Source: Nitrospira sp.
GTDB taxonomy: Bacteria > Nitrospirota > Nitrospiria > Nitrospirales > Nitrospiraceae
Length of the DNA stretch: 23,905 nt
Assembly: GCA_030456405.1 (NCBI GenBank)
Contig: JAKDNQ010000010.1
Coordinates: forward strand, 1 to 23,905
Reading direction: 5' to 3'
The translations under genes and the position numbers were made by a program. Each line of letters starts with the position of its first letter. The stretch's first letter is position 1. Positions 7,316-15,393 of the stretch are shown in pieces. Below the pieces are notes generated by a model. It saw only the letters and a list, made by a program, of their open reading frames with translations. It did not search any database and was not told where the DNA came from.

Positions 7316-9100
7316 CTAGCGGGCAGGCTTCGTCACCGCTTCCGCTTCCTGTAGCAGGTGGACCAGCTGTGCGAATCGTGAGTCCTGTTCCTGCTTTACG
7401 AGGCGCGATTCAACCAGCGGATCGGCCATCGGTCTGTCTGACGGCGCCGGCGGGTACCGGGCATCGGATTCAGAAGAAACAAGGCCTCGCCCACGCATCG
7501 GATTGTACAGCGGATCGCCGAACAGCGCCATGCGCCAGCTGACGTAGCGGCTCGTCAGGTAATACACCTCGGCCAGCGAATACTTTCCCGTCAGCAACAA
7601 CGTCGTAAAGCGAGCAGGCTCAGGGAACGCATCCAGGTAAGGCTCTCCCACCGAGCCGAGCGTCGCCGCAATCCCGCGCTCCAACGCATTCTTGCACCAC
7701 CCGCGTTCGCCACGATTGTGCACCGTGATTGCCTCAGCCGACGCCATGTGATAGCCGATGGCGCCGGGCTTGAAGGTAAACGCATCTTCATAGGACCGAA
7801 GCTTGTACCATCCAATATAGAGCGCGACATCCGGGGCCGCTCCCAGCTGACTCAACGTCGCTGCAACATTATCAAGGACCACTGTGTACGATGACTGCTG
7901 TTTCACCACCTCAGCAGCATCCCGCAGGCTTTGATCGTACACCCCATAGGTGTCGGTGGCTTTCAGTCCGCGCGCGTCGAAGTACACGGTGCCCTGCAAT
8001 CCTGATCGCTCAGCCTGCAAGGCCTGATCGACAAGCCCTTTCGCCAACTCAGCCGTCGGCGCATCCAGCCGGCTGACCATAAGGATGGGCAGATCGGTTT
8101 GGGCCGCGGCCGAGTTCTGAAACAATGGATTCCCCCAGCGCCAGGCGACGGGGTAGAGATCCCGATCCCACCATAAGAGACTGAGTTCGCTGTCGAGACT
8201 CGCATCGGCATAGGTATAGGTGAGCAAGTCCACTTCGGCGCTCGCGAGTTCCAACAGGCCGCGTAGACCGAATAGCCGCTCTGTCCAGCGGTAGATGAGT
8301 TGCCGTTGAAGCCGAATCGGCTCGCGGCCAAGGCCTGCCCAGTAGGGACTGGTTTGTTCAAGAAGTCGTCGCCAGGCGGCCATGGCCGGCGTATCGGTGG
8401 GCGTGCCGGCTCGTCCGGCTCTCGATTCCTTCTGAAGGAGGATGCCCCACCCCCCGTACTGTTGAGTGTGTCGTACCAATTCCTGAAGCGCTTGCTCCGA
8501 TTCCGGCCGGGGAAGTTGCTGCACATGTTGGACTGCTGCCCGCCACGCGCGATCGACATGGGGCAAGAGCGCCATGGTCCGCGCCATTTCGAGGATGTCC
8601 TGCGCGGGGATCGGCGTCAGACCTTCCACATTCGGTGACCCAGGCGTCATCTTCTCGAACAGGTTTTCCAATCGCTCCAATCCCGCACGGCTGGTCTTGA
8701 CCGCCTTCTTGGCCTCTGCCAGCCAGCGTTGCTCTTCCGGAGAAAGACGAGGGGCATCAACGCGGAGAGGCACGCCGTACGTCGTCACGATCACTCTGGC
8801 GGTCTGAGCAAGTTGCTTGGCTTCCAGCGCGCGCCGCAAGGGAACGACGACGGACTCTTCATACTCCTGTCGCGTAAGGCTATCGCGAAAGGGAAGTTCG
8901 AGCCGGACAATGTGGCTGTCCGGCACCGCGCGCTGTGCGGCGTAATGCCTGGCCACCGCCAGGCTCTCAGGACTCTTCGCATTGGCGAGGATCACGACAT
9001 GACTCGGCTGCAACCCTGCACGCGCGTGTCGAAGGTCGGCGAGGAGACCAATACACAACAGAAGACACAAGATGGTGGTGAAGCGAATTGTGGAGTTCAT
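7316..9100 (-). CDS. TIGR03790 family secreted protein
   Basis: The chosen start (ATG at 9100) gives a product of about 594 residues that begins with a signal peptide (FTTILCLLLCIGLLADL, cleavage near HARA). A longer frame from 9175 would put 25 residues before it. Hallmarks of TIGR03790 are visible: HVVILANAKSPESLAVARHY near the mature N-terminus, then VIVTTYGVPLRV and PILMVSRLDAPT, followed by a late SVGEPYLDAFP region. The family has no known activity; it is known from genomes that encode exosortase, which fits the five exosortase substrates at 11.6-18.7 kb. The start lacks a clear Shine-Dalgarno. A copy of the shared six-copy motif lies about 110 bp upstream. Confidence 0.8.
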   Translation of the reverse strand: MNSTIRFTTILCLLLCIGLLADLRHARAGLQPSHVVILANAKSPESLAVARHYAAQRAVPDSHIVRLELPFRDSLTRQEYEESVVVPLRRALEAKQLAQTARVIVTTYGVPLRVDAPRLSPEEQRWLAEAKKAVKTSRAGLERLENLFEKMTPGSPNVEGLTPIPAQDILEMARTMALLPHVDRAWRAAVQHVQQLPRPESEQALQELVRHTQQYGGWGILLQKESRAGRAGTPTDTPAMAAWRRLLEQTSPYWAGLGREPIRLQRQLIYRWTERLFGLRGLLELASAEVDLLTYTYADASLDSELSLLWWDRDLYPVAWRWGNPLFQNSAAAQTDLPILMVSRLDAPTAELAKGLVDQALQAERSGLQGTVYFDARGLKATDTYGVYDQSLRDAAEVVKQQSSYTVVLDNVAATLSQLGAAPDVALYIGWYKLRSYEDAFTFKPGAIGYHMASAEAITVHNRGERGWCKNALERGIAATLGSVGEPYLDAFPEPARFTTLLLTGKYSLAEVYYLTSRYVSWRMALFGDPLYNPMRGRGLVSSESDARYPPAPSDRPMADPLVESRLVKQEQDSRFAQLVHLLQEAEAVTKPAR

Positions 9101-9207
9101 CGATCGGGAACACTTTACCTTAGAAAAATGAAGATACGCGGTGTCGCCCCTCCGCAAGGGCGAATAAGCCGGCATAGAGCACGCGGAGAACGCTACTTCA
9201 ACGTATG

Positions 9208-9240
9208 TGCCGATCCTCGCAACAGTTGCGATAAATAGAT
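9208..9240 (-). promoter_or_regulatory. Six-copy upstream motif, copy A
   Basis: On the minus strand it reads TTTATCGCAACTGTTGC then GGATCGGC. It sits 108 bp before the TIGR03790 gene. This copy is nearest to copy F at 23170. Confidence 0.5.
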
Positions 9241-9296
9241 TCGTGCGTGATGCCCGCGACAGGAGCGACGGGACGAATAAGGTGTACTCATCTCCT

Positions 9297-9910
9297 TCAC
9301 TCTAGAATATGGAGGAACTCGCGAGCTGTAACAATGCTCACGCCTTTGTATTCGTGAAGTTCGAGAAGATCCGAATCCCCACTTACGAGGCAGTCTGCAC
9401 GCCCCTCAAGTGCCGCAACCAGATACTTGTCATCATCCGGATCCTTCTCGACTGCCCGGAGTTTCAATCGGCCTTCGGTGGGTGCGGCAATCAACGCCAA
9501 GGCTATGATCCAACGATCAATCTCCTCATTTCGGAGGGAAAGGTACCGGCGCACTCGTGGATATTTCAGACTGCGTCGAACTTCGTCGAAGATTGCATCG
9601 GACCCGACAAGACGAAACGCCTGATCGTCCAGCAACAGACGAAGAATGCGTCCCGGTGGTCCCTGGGGACGAATGAGCGCGCTGATATAGATATTGGCGT
9701 CTAGCCCACATTATTCACGAGGATTCGTGACGAAACCGCCGAGACGCCACGCGAGACGGGCGCGCGGAGCCGCGAGGGAAGGAAGCATACTTGAACAGTA
9801 TGTTGACCGACTGAGCGGCGAGCCCGCCCGCCCAGGCCTGTCGTAGCGACGTATCGGCGGTTGCAGTAGAAGCCTTCGTGAATAATGCGGGCTAGGACGG
9901 CTCGAATCAC
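9297..9910 (-). pseudogene. PIN-domain (VapC-like) toxin gene split by a MITE
   Basis: Removing the inserted element rejoins GTG ATT CGA GCC GTC CTA (9910-9893) with GAC GCC AAT ATC (ending at 9700), giving a product that starts MIRAVLDANIYISALIRP, a standard PIN N-terminus carrying the first catalytic Asp. The other acidic residues are in the downstream part (IFDEV, DPDDDKYL, SGDSDLL), and it runs to a normal end. In the present sequence a TAA in the element's end lies three codons upstream of the catalytic Asp with no start codon between, so the active site cannot be completed. PIN toxins are ribonucleases held in check by the partner antitoxin, whose gene ends 3 bp before this start. Confidence 0.85.
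9701..9895. mobile_element. MITE, copy 1 (inserted in PIN toxin gene)
   Basis: The element is bounded by CTAG at both ends (9701-9704 and 9892-9895). It has terminal inverted repeats: CCCACATTATTCACGAGG on the left and, in reverse complement, CCCGCATTATTCACGAAGG on the right. It has no coding capacity. The uninterrupted toxin frame shows the target held a single CTAG, so either CTAG or just its TA was duplicated. TA duplication within CTAG is known for IS630/Tc1-type transposases, none of which is present here. An internal hairpin, CATACT-TGAAC-AGTATG, lies at 9786-9802. Confidence 0.85.
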
Positions 9911-9913
9911 ACG

Positions 9914-10186
9914 TTACTTCCGACGTGGCCTCCGAGTACGATGTTTGGCTTCGTTGGCAAGTTGATCGGCCTGGCTCTGAGATATTCCTTGCGATTTCTG
10001 AACAAGAATAGAGAGCAAGTGCAAACGCGCTGCTTGTTGCATTTGATCAAGTCGGTCAACCGGGACCATCGCCGCCAATCGCCTTCCTTTGCGCTCGATG
10101 ATGAATTCATCATGCCGAAGCGCCACCCGATTCAAGAGATCTCCAAGCCGTTGACGGATCTCAAGCGTTGACACCGTCTCAATCAT
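9914..10186 (-). CDS. Phd/YefM-family antitoxin
   Basis: The start at 10186 is chosen because AGGTGG precedes it; an in-frame ATG four codons upstream lacks such a site. The 90-residue product begins IETVSTLEIRQRLGDLLNRV and continues EFIIERKGRRLAAMVPV, the standard Phd/YefM DNA-binding and dimerisation domain. The basic C-terminal tail would be the toxin-neutralising part. Such antitoxins bind their PIN toxin and repress their own promoter. The toxin gene originally began 3 bp after this stop but is split by a MITE, so this is now an orphan antitoxin. A good sigma-70 promoter lies just upstream. Confidence 0.85.
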   Translation of the reverse strand: MIETVSTLEIRQRLGDLLNRVALRHDEFIIERKGRRLAAMVPVDRLDQMQQAARLHLLSILVQKSQGISQSQADQLANEAKHRTRRPRRK

Positions 10187-10209
10187 ACACCACCTCATGT
10201 ATGAGAATT

Positions 10210-10238
10210 ACTATAGTTGTGATAGATCAAACAGTCAA
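10210..10238 (-). promoter_or_regulatory. Sigma-70 promoter of the antitoxin gene
   Basis: On the minus strand, TTGACT (10238-10233) and TATAGT (10215-10210) are separated by 17 bp. The palindrome ACTATAGT (10210-10217) overlaps the -10 box and is a possible operator for the antitoxin. The 5' leader would be only about 17 bases. Confidence 0.6.
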
Positions 10239-10301
10239 TACGCCCTGACGATGCTGCCGGGAGGTGTGCGGTTTTTCTCTTGGGGCCTTAAAGAGGACGG
10301 T

Positions 10302-10641
10302 CTAGCCCGCATGATTCATGAAGGTTCGTGGCCCTTCGACTTGCTCAGGGTCCCGAGCCCAGTCGAGCCTTCGACCCTGCTCTTGCTCGACCCCGAGCGA
10401 GGTCGAGTGGTCGAGGGACGAACGCGTGCAGACGCGAAGCGAGACGGTTCGACAGGCTCACCGTCCTGAGCTAAGTCGAAGGACGGGCACTCGGAGCCGT
10501 GAAGCCCTGAGGCATACTCGTGCAGTATGTCGAAGGGCTGAACGGCGAGACTGCCCGTCGCAGCCGCGTATCCGTCTGTCTGCGTGCGGACCCGCACAGG
10601 CAGGCGCGTGCAGCAGAAGCTTCATGAATCATGCGGGTTAG
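10302..10641. mobile_element. MITE, copy 2
   Basis: Left end CTAGCCCGCATGATTCATGAAG; the right end in reverse complement is CTAACCCGCATGATTCATGAAG. It is about 340 bp, longer than the other copies because of an extra segment rich in TCGAC/GTCGA motifs in the left half. The internal hairpin CATACT-CGTGC-AGTATG (10513-10529) is flanked by a further pair, AGCCCT and AGGGCT. The element and the antitoxin promoter fill the gap between 10199 and 10675. Confidence 0.75.
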
Positions 10642-10675
10642 CCCGATTCGCGCTGAATGCCCCACATGCCGGCCA

Positions 10676-10894
10676 TTAAAAGGCCGGGATCTTGAGAACC
10701 GGTAGACGAGGCTTCTTCTGTCGTTTGGACAATCGCCTGCCTCTCGCACGAAGGCGATTCCGCGCGATCACTCGATCGATGATTTCGCCACAGGCGACAC
10801 AGCGCCAGCCACGAACAGCGTCCTCCTTGCTGCCGCACTCTCCAATGAGGAGATCCACAGGCCACATGAAACCATGGCACCGATGACAGGTCAT
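10676..10894 (-). CDS. Small zinc-ribbon protein
   Basis: The start at 10894 is chosen because AAGAGGAG lies about ten bases upstream; a GTG frame opening at 10939 has no such site. The 72-residue product begins MTCHRCHG and later carries CVACGEIIDR, two CxxC pairs that would form one zinc ribbon, with an extra Cys (ECGSKED) between them. The C-terminus is very basic (RLRARGRRLSKRQKKPR), suggesting nucleic-acid contact. I do not recognise a named family. It follows the receiver-domain gene about 100 bp downstream on the same strand. Confidence 0.6.
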   Translation of the reverse strand: MTCHRCHGFMWPVDLLIGECGSKEDAVRGWRCVACGEIIDRVIARNRLRARGRRLSKRQKKPRLPVLKIPAF

Positions 10895-10994
10895 CAGATG
10901 CGCGCTCCTCTTGAAATAGGGGTACTGATATCGTGCCACATGCGCTCAACTACCAATCGATTACGAAGTTTGTGCTCTGCGCCATTCGAGACCA

Positions 10995-11399
10995 CTATAC
11001 TGTTGCCTCACTCAGTTCAGACTGGAGCATCTCACCGACCTGCGAGAATTCCACCGGTTTGACCACAAAACGGTGAGCCCCTTGGCAAAACACGACTTGC
11101 GTCTGGTCCTCGATGATCTGACCTGCGATCGTTACCACCGGCACGAGAGGACAGATGGTCCGGATGATGAGTAAGACTTCACCGGCGTTCATCTGCGACT
11201 GAGGCTCGGACGCCTGGAGTCCGACAAAGATCGCCTGAGGACGAGTGGCCCTGAGTTTATCGATCGCAGCATCGACAGACCGAACAAGCACCGGCTGATA
11301 GCCGTGAATGGCGAGATGATCGGCAAGTTTCAACCCAAAGTCCAAGTCCTGTTCGACAATCATTACCCGGGTGCTCTCACCCGTCTGCCTGCTCGCCAT
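10995..11399 (-). CDS. Single-domain response-regulator receiver lacking the phosphoacceptor Asp
   Basis: The start at 11399 follows a strong GAGGAGGT site. The 134-residue product is one CheY-like receiver with no output domain. The first strand and acidic pocket are RVMIVEQD (E16, D18); the conserved Thr is in VPVVTIAG (T90) and the conserved Lys in FVVKP (K114). Where the phosphoacceptor Asp normally ends the third strand (PDLVLLD), this protein reads PQAIFVG with Gly 60, so it should not be phosphorylated in the usual way. It may work as a phosphorylation-independent adaptor. A copy of the six-copy motif lies 132 bp upstream, after the end of the FGE-like gene. No histidine kinase is nearby. 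Confidence 0.75.
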   Translation of the reverse strand: MASRQTGESTRVMIVEQDLDFGLKLADHLAIHGYQPVLVRSVDAAIDKLRATRPQAIFVGLQASEPQSQMNAGEVLLIIRTICPLVPVVTIAGQIIEDQTQVVFCQGAHRFVVKPVEFSQVGEMLQSELSEATV

Positions 11400-11530
11400 C
11401 GTCGGACCTCCTCTCACTGTATTGGACACTGGTGCCGTCGTCATCGACCACAAGCACGTTTTGTTTGAGAGGATTGTTCCTCGTACGACGATCAATATCA
11501 GAGCGGAGTATGGTCCGCTACCAATCAAAA

Positions 11531-11567
11531 CCGATGTCTGCAACAAATGTGACGGAAAGATTCATGC
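11531..11567 (-). promoter_or_regulatory. Six-copy upstream motif, copy B
   Basis: On the minus strand it reads TTTCCGTCACATTTGTTGCA then CATCGGT. It lies between the FGE-like gene end and the receiver gene, so the latter probably has its own promoter. Confidence 0.5.
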
Positions 11568-11582
11568 GTGATGGCCGTACTG

Positions 11583-12632
11583 TTACGCTGCCCGTCGCCG
11601 CGCCAAACCAGCCAGCCCAATGAGTCCACTCCCGAACAGCCAGACGGCGGCGGGAATCGGCACGACGCTGATCGGTTCGAGGCTGGAGAGCCGGAAGCCG
11701 ATGCTGCTGCCGCCGACATTGGGATTGTAGAAGCTGCTGTAGGTGGACCGTAGCGTCTCTTCGTCGAGCCAGAGCGACCCGCCGCGCAGGACGCGATGCG
11801 ACCCGGTGACGGCGTCGTTCCATTCATACATATTGCCGCCCTGATCGAAGGTTCCGTAGGGGCTGGCGCTTTCGAGGCCGGCGCTCCCGACCGTGGTGAA
11901 GTGGCCGAGATTCCCGGTGCCATCCCAATTCGCGCCGAAATTGTAGTTGGCGACGTTCTGGCCCGGATTGGCGATGTCTCCCGTCGGCGTCGCGGTGGCG
12001 ATGGTCGGGATGGTGTTACTGCTCGTCGGATAGAGAAAATAGTCGCCCGTTGCCCCGTCATTCTTGTGATAGGCGGCTTTGTACCATTCGTTCTGGCTGG
12101 GGATCGCGACCCAATTCATCCCGTTGTGCCGATCCGGTCCATGCGTGCCTTGGCTCGCGAGCGTGCTCGTATCAGTGAAGGTGTAAAATCCGTTCTCTGT
12201 GTTCCCCGTCATAACCCAGTTGGCGAAGCGGGCGGCATCGTAAAAGCTCACGTAGTTGACCGGCTTGTCTCCGTAGTTGGGTTTGGGGGCGTACATGGTC
12301 CCCGTGGGCGCGCCCGGATCGAAGTCGATCCCGCCCTTCACAACCGCGAAGCCGGTGACGTTCGTCATATCGGGATTGTAGATGTCATGAGGATTGACGC
12401 CGTGAGGATCGACCCTATTCATATAAGAGGCATACTGCGCGTTCGTGACCTCGGTCGAGCTGATGTAGTACTGATAGGGCACAGCGCCGAGGCCGGTCAG
12501 AGGATCGGGGGCATTTCCGGCATGGCCGACCAAGACGGTACCGATGTTGACGCCTGATGCTTCGGCCGCCGCTCCCTGGATGAGAGCGGCGAGGGCAAGG
12601 AAAATGACGAACAACGATCGCTGTCGATCCAT
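11583..12632 (-). CDS. FGE/SUMF1-like domain protein with VPLPA/PEP-CTERM sorting signal
   Basis: The 349-residue product has a signal peptide (LFVIFLALAALIQGAAA). It then has a formylglycine-generating-enzyme-like (SUMF1, C-type lectin fold) domain at about residues 30-318: YISSTEVTNAQYASYMN, PVNYVSFYDAARFANW, IPSQNEWYKAAY, GGNMYEW (265-271), RGGSLW (283-288) and GFRLSS (312-317). The C-terminus is an exosortase signal, VPIPAAVWLFGSGL (324-337), followed by a hydrophobic stretch and RRR. The protein contains no Cys at all, so it cannot use the copper-Cys chemistry of true FGE; a binding role on the cell surface is more likely. It starts 3 bp after the preceding gene and is probably coupled to it. 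Confidence 0.88.
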   Translation of the reverse strand: MDRQRSLFVIFLALAALIQGAAAEASGVNIGTVLVGHAGNAPDPLTGLGAVPYQYYISSTEVTNAQYASYMNRVDPHGVNPHDIYNPDMTNVTGFAVVKGGIDFDPGAPTGTMYAPKPNYGDKPVNYVSFYDAARFANWVMTGNTENGFYTFTDTSTLASQGTHGPDRHNGMNWVAIPSQNEWYKAAYHKNDGATGDYFLYPTSSNTIPTIATATPTGDIANPGQNVANYNFGANWDGTGNLGHFTTVGSAGLESASPYGTFDQGGNMYEWNDAVTGSHRVLRGGSLWLDEETLRSTYSSFYNPNVGGSSIGFRLSSLEPISVVPIPAAVWLFGSGLIGLAGLARRRAA

Positions 12633-12635
12633 GAT

Positions 12636-13421
12636 CTATCCCCACATGGATGTGCGCCGTCGCGCCAAGCCCGCCAGCCCGATCAGCCCGCTGCCGAACA
12701 GCCAGATAGCCGCTGGGAGCGGTACTGGCGAGGCAAAGGTAAAGGTCCCCATCGTTTTCCCGAGGTCGCTTGGGGCAAAGAACGCCGAGGTGACCTCTGG
12801 ACTCCATTTCAGATTTCCTGAGAGCGCGAGCGAGAAGGGATCGCTGCTGGTCGTCACATCGGCCAGGTCCCAGGCGGGGATTGGAAAGCCAAAATTGTTC
12901 AAGAGGTACCAGCCCGAGCCGCCGGCTGGATTGCCGACTCGGGTCGCATCGTATTCCAGCGCGTAGTCGCCGGTCGTAAACACACCCTGGAAATTGCCCA
13001 TAAACCGCATCACGCCGCCGAGCCCGATCTGGCCGGTTGCCGTACCGGTCACGTTGTTCGGATCGTAGGTGAAATTCGTCGGTTGAATAGCCCGTCCAGC
13101 CGGGTTGGTGACAGTTGAGCCCGTGACGTCGTAGACCAAGCCGGTCGCGGGAATCTCACCGGTTCCCGGCACGAGATCCGCTGTTCCCGGTGTATTGATC
13201 TGCGTGGCGGTCAGCGATGCGGAAGCGGATGCGTCCCAGAACTCTTCGAGGTAGAGCGTCGGCGGCGTTCCAGTCGGATTGAGCGTCAATTGGGCCAAGG
13301 CATCACGATCGAGATTCATGGTGAATGTGCCGCTCGTGACGGAGGCAGCCCGGGAATCCGACGGTGCGAACACACTCACTACCGCCATCAACAATGTCAA
13401 AACCAAGGTAACCGCTTTCAT
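12636..13421 (-). CDS. VPLPA/PEP-CTERM sorted secreted protein, unknown domain
   Basis: The start at 13421 follows AAGGAGGG; the longer open frame upstream lies inside the peroxidase gene. The 261-residue product has a signal peptide (VTLVLTLLMAVVSVFA, cleavage near SRA) and ends VPLPAAIWLFGSGL, hydrophobic stretch, ARRR, the exosortase recognition tripartite. The body is Gly/Thr/Asn-rich with beta-type patterns (SVTSGTFTMNLDRDALAQL, YALEYDATRV) and lacks Cys; I do not recognise its domain. Exosortase would cleave the tail and transfer the protein to the cell surface. It follows the di-haem peroxidase gene by 22 bp, so they are co-transcribed. Confidence 0.85.
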   Translation of the reverse strand: MKAVTLVLTLLMAVVSVFAPSDSRAASVTSGTFTMNLDRDALAQLTLNPTGTPPTLYLEEFWDASASASLTATQINTPGTADLVPGTGEIPATGLVYDVTGSTVTNPAGRAIQPTNFTYDPNNVTGTATGQIGLGGVMRFMGNFQGVFTTGDYALEYDATRVGNPAGGSGWYLLNNFGFPIPAWDLADVTTSSDPFSLALSGNLKWSPEVTSAFFAPSDLGKTMGTFTFASPVPLPAAIWLFGSGLIGLAGLARRRTSMWG

Positions 13422-13443
13422 AATGACCCTCCTTTGCGATGTG

Positions 13444-15315
13444 TTAGGGTTCCAAGAATTTCTTCTGTGGCGGGCCGCCGAAACGGCCGACAGCGGGAAT
13501 TTCGAACAACTGATCGCCGGGCATGATGGCGCGCGGCACACCCGATCCGTTCGGGACGAAGAGTTGCGGGTGATCGAACGGTGCCTGTTGAAAGCGTACC
13601 CGTTCGTCGGTGAGGGAGAGGAGAAACGCCAGAAGCGCCGCCTTTTCCTCCGCCGTGAGCCCCAAGATCGCCATGAGCTCGATTTGTGTGCCGTCGAGGG
13701 TCAGCATCCCTTCGTGGGCATCGCCGGCCCGGTCGTAGAAGTCGATGACGGCGGGCAGATCGACATGGCCGCCGTTGTGAAAGAAGGGCGCCGTGAGTTC
13801 GACGTTGCGCAGACCCGGCACTTTGAAGGCTCCATCCACGACGATCGGCTCCGGCGGCGGTGGGGTGAGACGTTTGACCGTGGAGAGCCAATTCCCGAGT
13901 GGGTCCTTCGCCCCCAGGCTCAAATCCTGGAAGGTCTCCAGCACGGCGATGTTGTTGAATCCCCGATCCGCGGCTTGTCCGTCTCGGATGCGGGTCGGGC
14001 TGGCCCGCACCTGACGAACCGAGGCGCCGGTCATTTCCGCCCCCTCGTGGCAGGTGATGCATTGGCCACGGGTTTGGCTGCGGAAGAGATCCACGCCTAA
14101 TATGGCCTGCGGGCCGATGGCGTTAGGGTTGCCGTCCATGAACTGGTCGTAGGGCGAATTGTCGGCGACGAGGGTGGCTTCATACGTCTGAATAGCCAAG
14201 CCGAAGAACAACGAAAAATTGTACTGCATCAACGAGTAGTCGTTCGGTTCCGGCGATCCGGCCGGCGGATCGATCACGGTCGGCGTCCCATCGGCTCCCA
14301 CTCTGATCAGTTTGGAGGAGTCCCACCACTGCCGGTGAAACGCGGCCTGAATCAGCTCAGGGTAGCCGGTCGCGTGCAGCCCCTTCTGCGGCCACCGGCT
14401 CAAGGGACCGAGTACGCTATCTTCCGGATGCACGAGTTGCAAGGCGAGCGGACGCAGGTTGGACGTCGATTGCCCGGGAGGCGCCCAGCGGACGAACTTC
14501 TTGCCGATGTCCCGCGTCGTCCGGCCTCGGGCGGACATTTCAGACTCGTTGACCGGTGGATCGACCGCTTGCGAGGCGAGACTGGAGTCCTCCAACCGAA
14601 CCTGGACGGCGACGGGGCTAGCGGGATTGTCTGCGCGGAACAGGCGGGCGTTCGGATCGCGATCGCCCATGTCGTTCACGCCATTGAACACATTGTCGGC
14701 TCGACCGTCCCAGAATTGGCGGTGGTTGAACACGGCGTTGACGACCGTGGGCGTATTCCGTGGCTCGACGCGGCGCGTATTGAGGGATCCGACGCGAAAT
14801 CCGTCCGGGTCCGGCTCCGGGCGCGTGAGATCGGCCGGTCCCTTCGAGATGCCGAGGAACACCGAGTTGCGGACACCCTGCGAAGACAGCACATCGTTGC
14901 TGGCTGGAAAGAACGGAAAATCGGCGGCCGTGATTTGTCCGACCGGGCCGAGATTCCTGTGGAACGTCACATCCGGATTGGACGCCCCAGTCGGCGTGAT
15001 CCGTTTCAACCCCGGAGAGAGTTGATTCTTCGATCGATTGTCCGCCATTCCGGAGCTAAAGTGACAGCTCCCGCAGGCGGTCACACCGTCACTGCCCACC
15101 TGCATGTCCCAGAAGAGGGCCTTGCCCAGTCGAATGGCCGCCTGGCGGTCTTTCACAAAATCACCGAGATTCGCCGGTTCGGGGACCGGGACAGTTTTCA
15201 AGGAGGGAGGGCGAGGGGGATCGCCAGGGGCGGGAACCTGCGAGAGAACCGAGCCGGTGGCCGCAATGATTGAGATGATGACACCGATGCCGACGCGAGC
15301 GAGCTGTTTCTTCAT
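13444..15315 (-). CDS. Large di-haem cytochrome c peroxidase/MauG-family protein
   Basis: The start at 15315 follows GGAGGA; the longer frame from 15381 has none. The 623-residue product has a signal peptide and two c-type haem motifs: CGSCH at about 81-85 (after LFWDMQVGSDGVTA) and CITCH at about 419-423. The late KVPGLRNVELTAPFFHNGGH is the classical CCP/MauG segment near the C-terminal haem. It is nearly twice the length of ordinary bacterial CCPs (about 330 residues); most of the extra length lies between the two haems. The family reduces peroxide or carries out MauG-like oxidations in the periplasm or outside. It is flanked by exosortase substrates on the same strand. It has no sorting signal itself. 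A paralogue is encoded at 18.9 kb. Confidence 0.88.
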   Translation of the reverse strand: MKKQLARVGIGVIISIIAATGSVLSQVPAPGDPPRPPSLKTVPVPEPANLGDFVKDRQAAIRLGKALFWDMQVGSDGVTACGSCHFSSGMADNRSKNQLSPGLKRITPTGASNPDVTFHRNLGPVGQITAADFPFFPASNDVLSSQGVRNSVFLGISKGPADLTRPEPDPDGFRVGSLNTRRVEPRNTPTVVNAVFNHRQFWDGRADNVFNGVNDMGDRDPNARLFRADNPASPVAVQVRLEDSSLASQAVDPPVNESEMSARGRTTRDIGKKFVRWAPPGQSTSNLRPLALQLVHPEDSVLGPLSRWPQKGLHATGYPELIQAAFHRQWWDSSKLIRVGADGTPTVIDPPAGSPEPNDYSLMQYNFSLFFGLAIQTYEATLVADNSPYDQFMDGNPNAIGPQAILGVDLFRSQTRGQCITCHEGAEMTGASVRQVRASPTRIRDGQAADRGFNNIAVLETFQDLSLGAKDPLGNWLSTVKRLTPPPPEPIVVDGAFKVPGLRNVELTAPFFHNGGHVDLPAVIDFYDRAGDAHEGMLTLDGTQIELMAILGLTAEEKAALLAFLLSLTDERVRFQQAPFDHPQLFVPNGSGVPRAIMPGDQLFEIPAVGRFGGPPQKKFLEP

Positions 15316-15393
15316 TATCGTTCCTCCGGAATTGCAGAGGACTAATTCCTGAGTCGCCACAATCGCGCCAAGATGATGCACTCCTGGTGGTGC

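Noticed and set aside
10318..10641. Frames of about 100 codons on both strands inside MITE copy 2
   Set aside because: They consist of the element's repeat sequence and have no protein-like features.
11796..12557. Long plus-strand frame of 253 codons
   Set aside because: It lies opposite the FGE-like gene, whose domain motifs, signal peptide and sorting tail are clear; the antisense frame is a by-product of codon bias.
14335..15273. Plus-strand frame of 312 codons
   Set aside because: Antisense to the first di-haem peroxidase; composition is Arg/Gly-rich without motifs.
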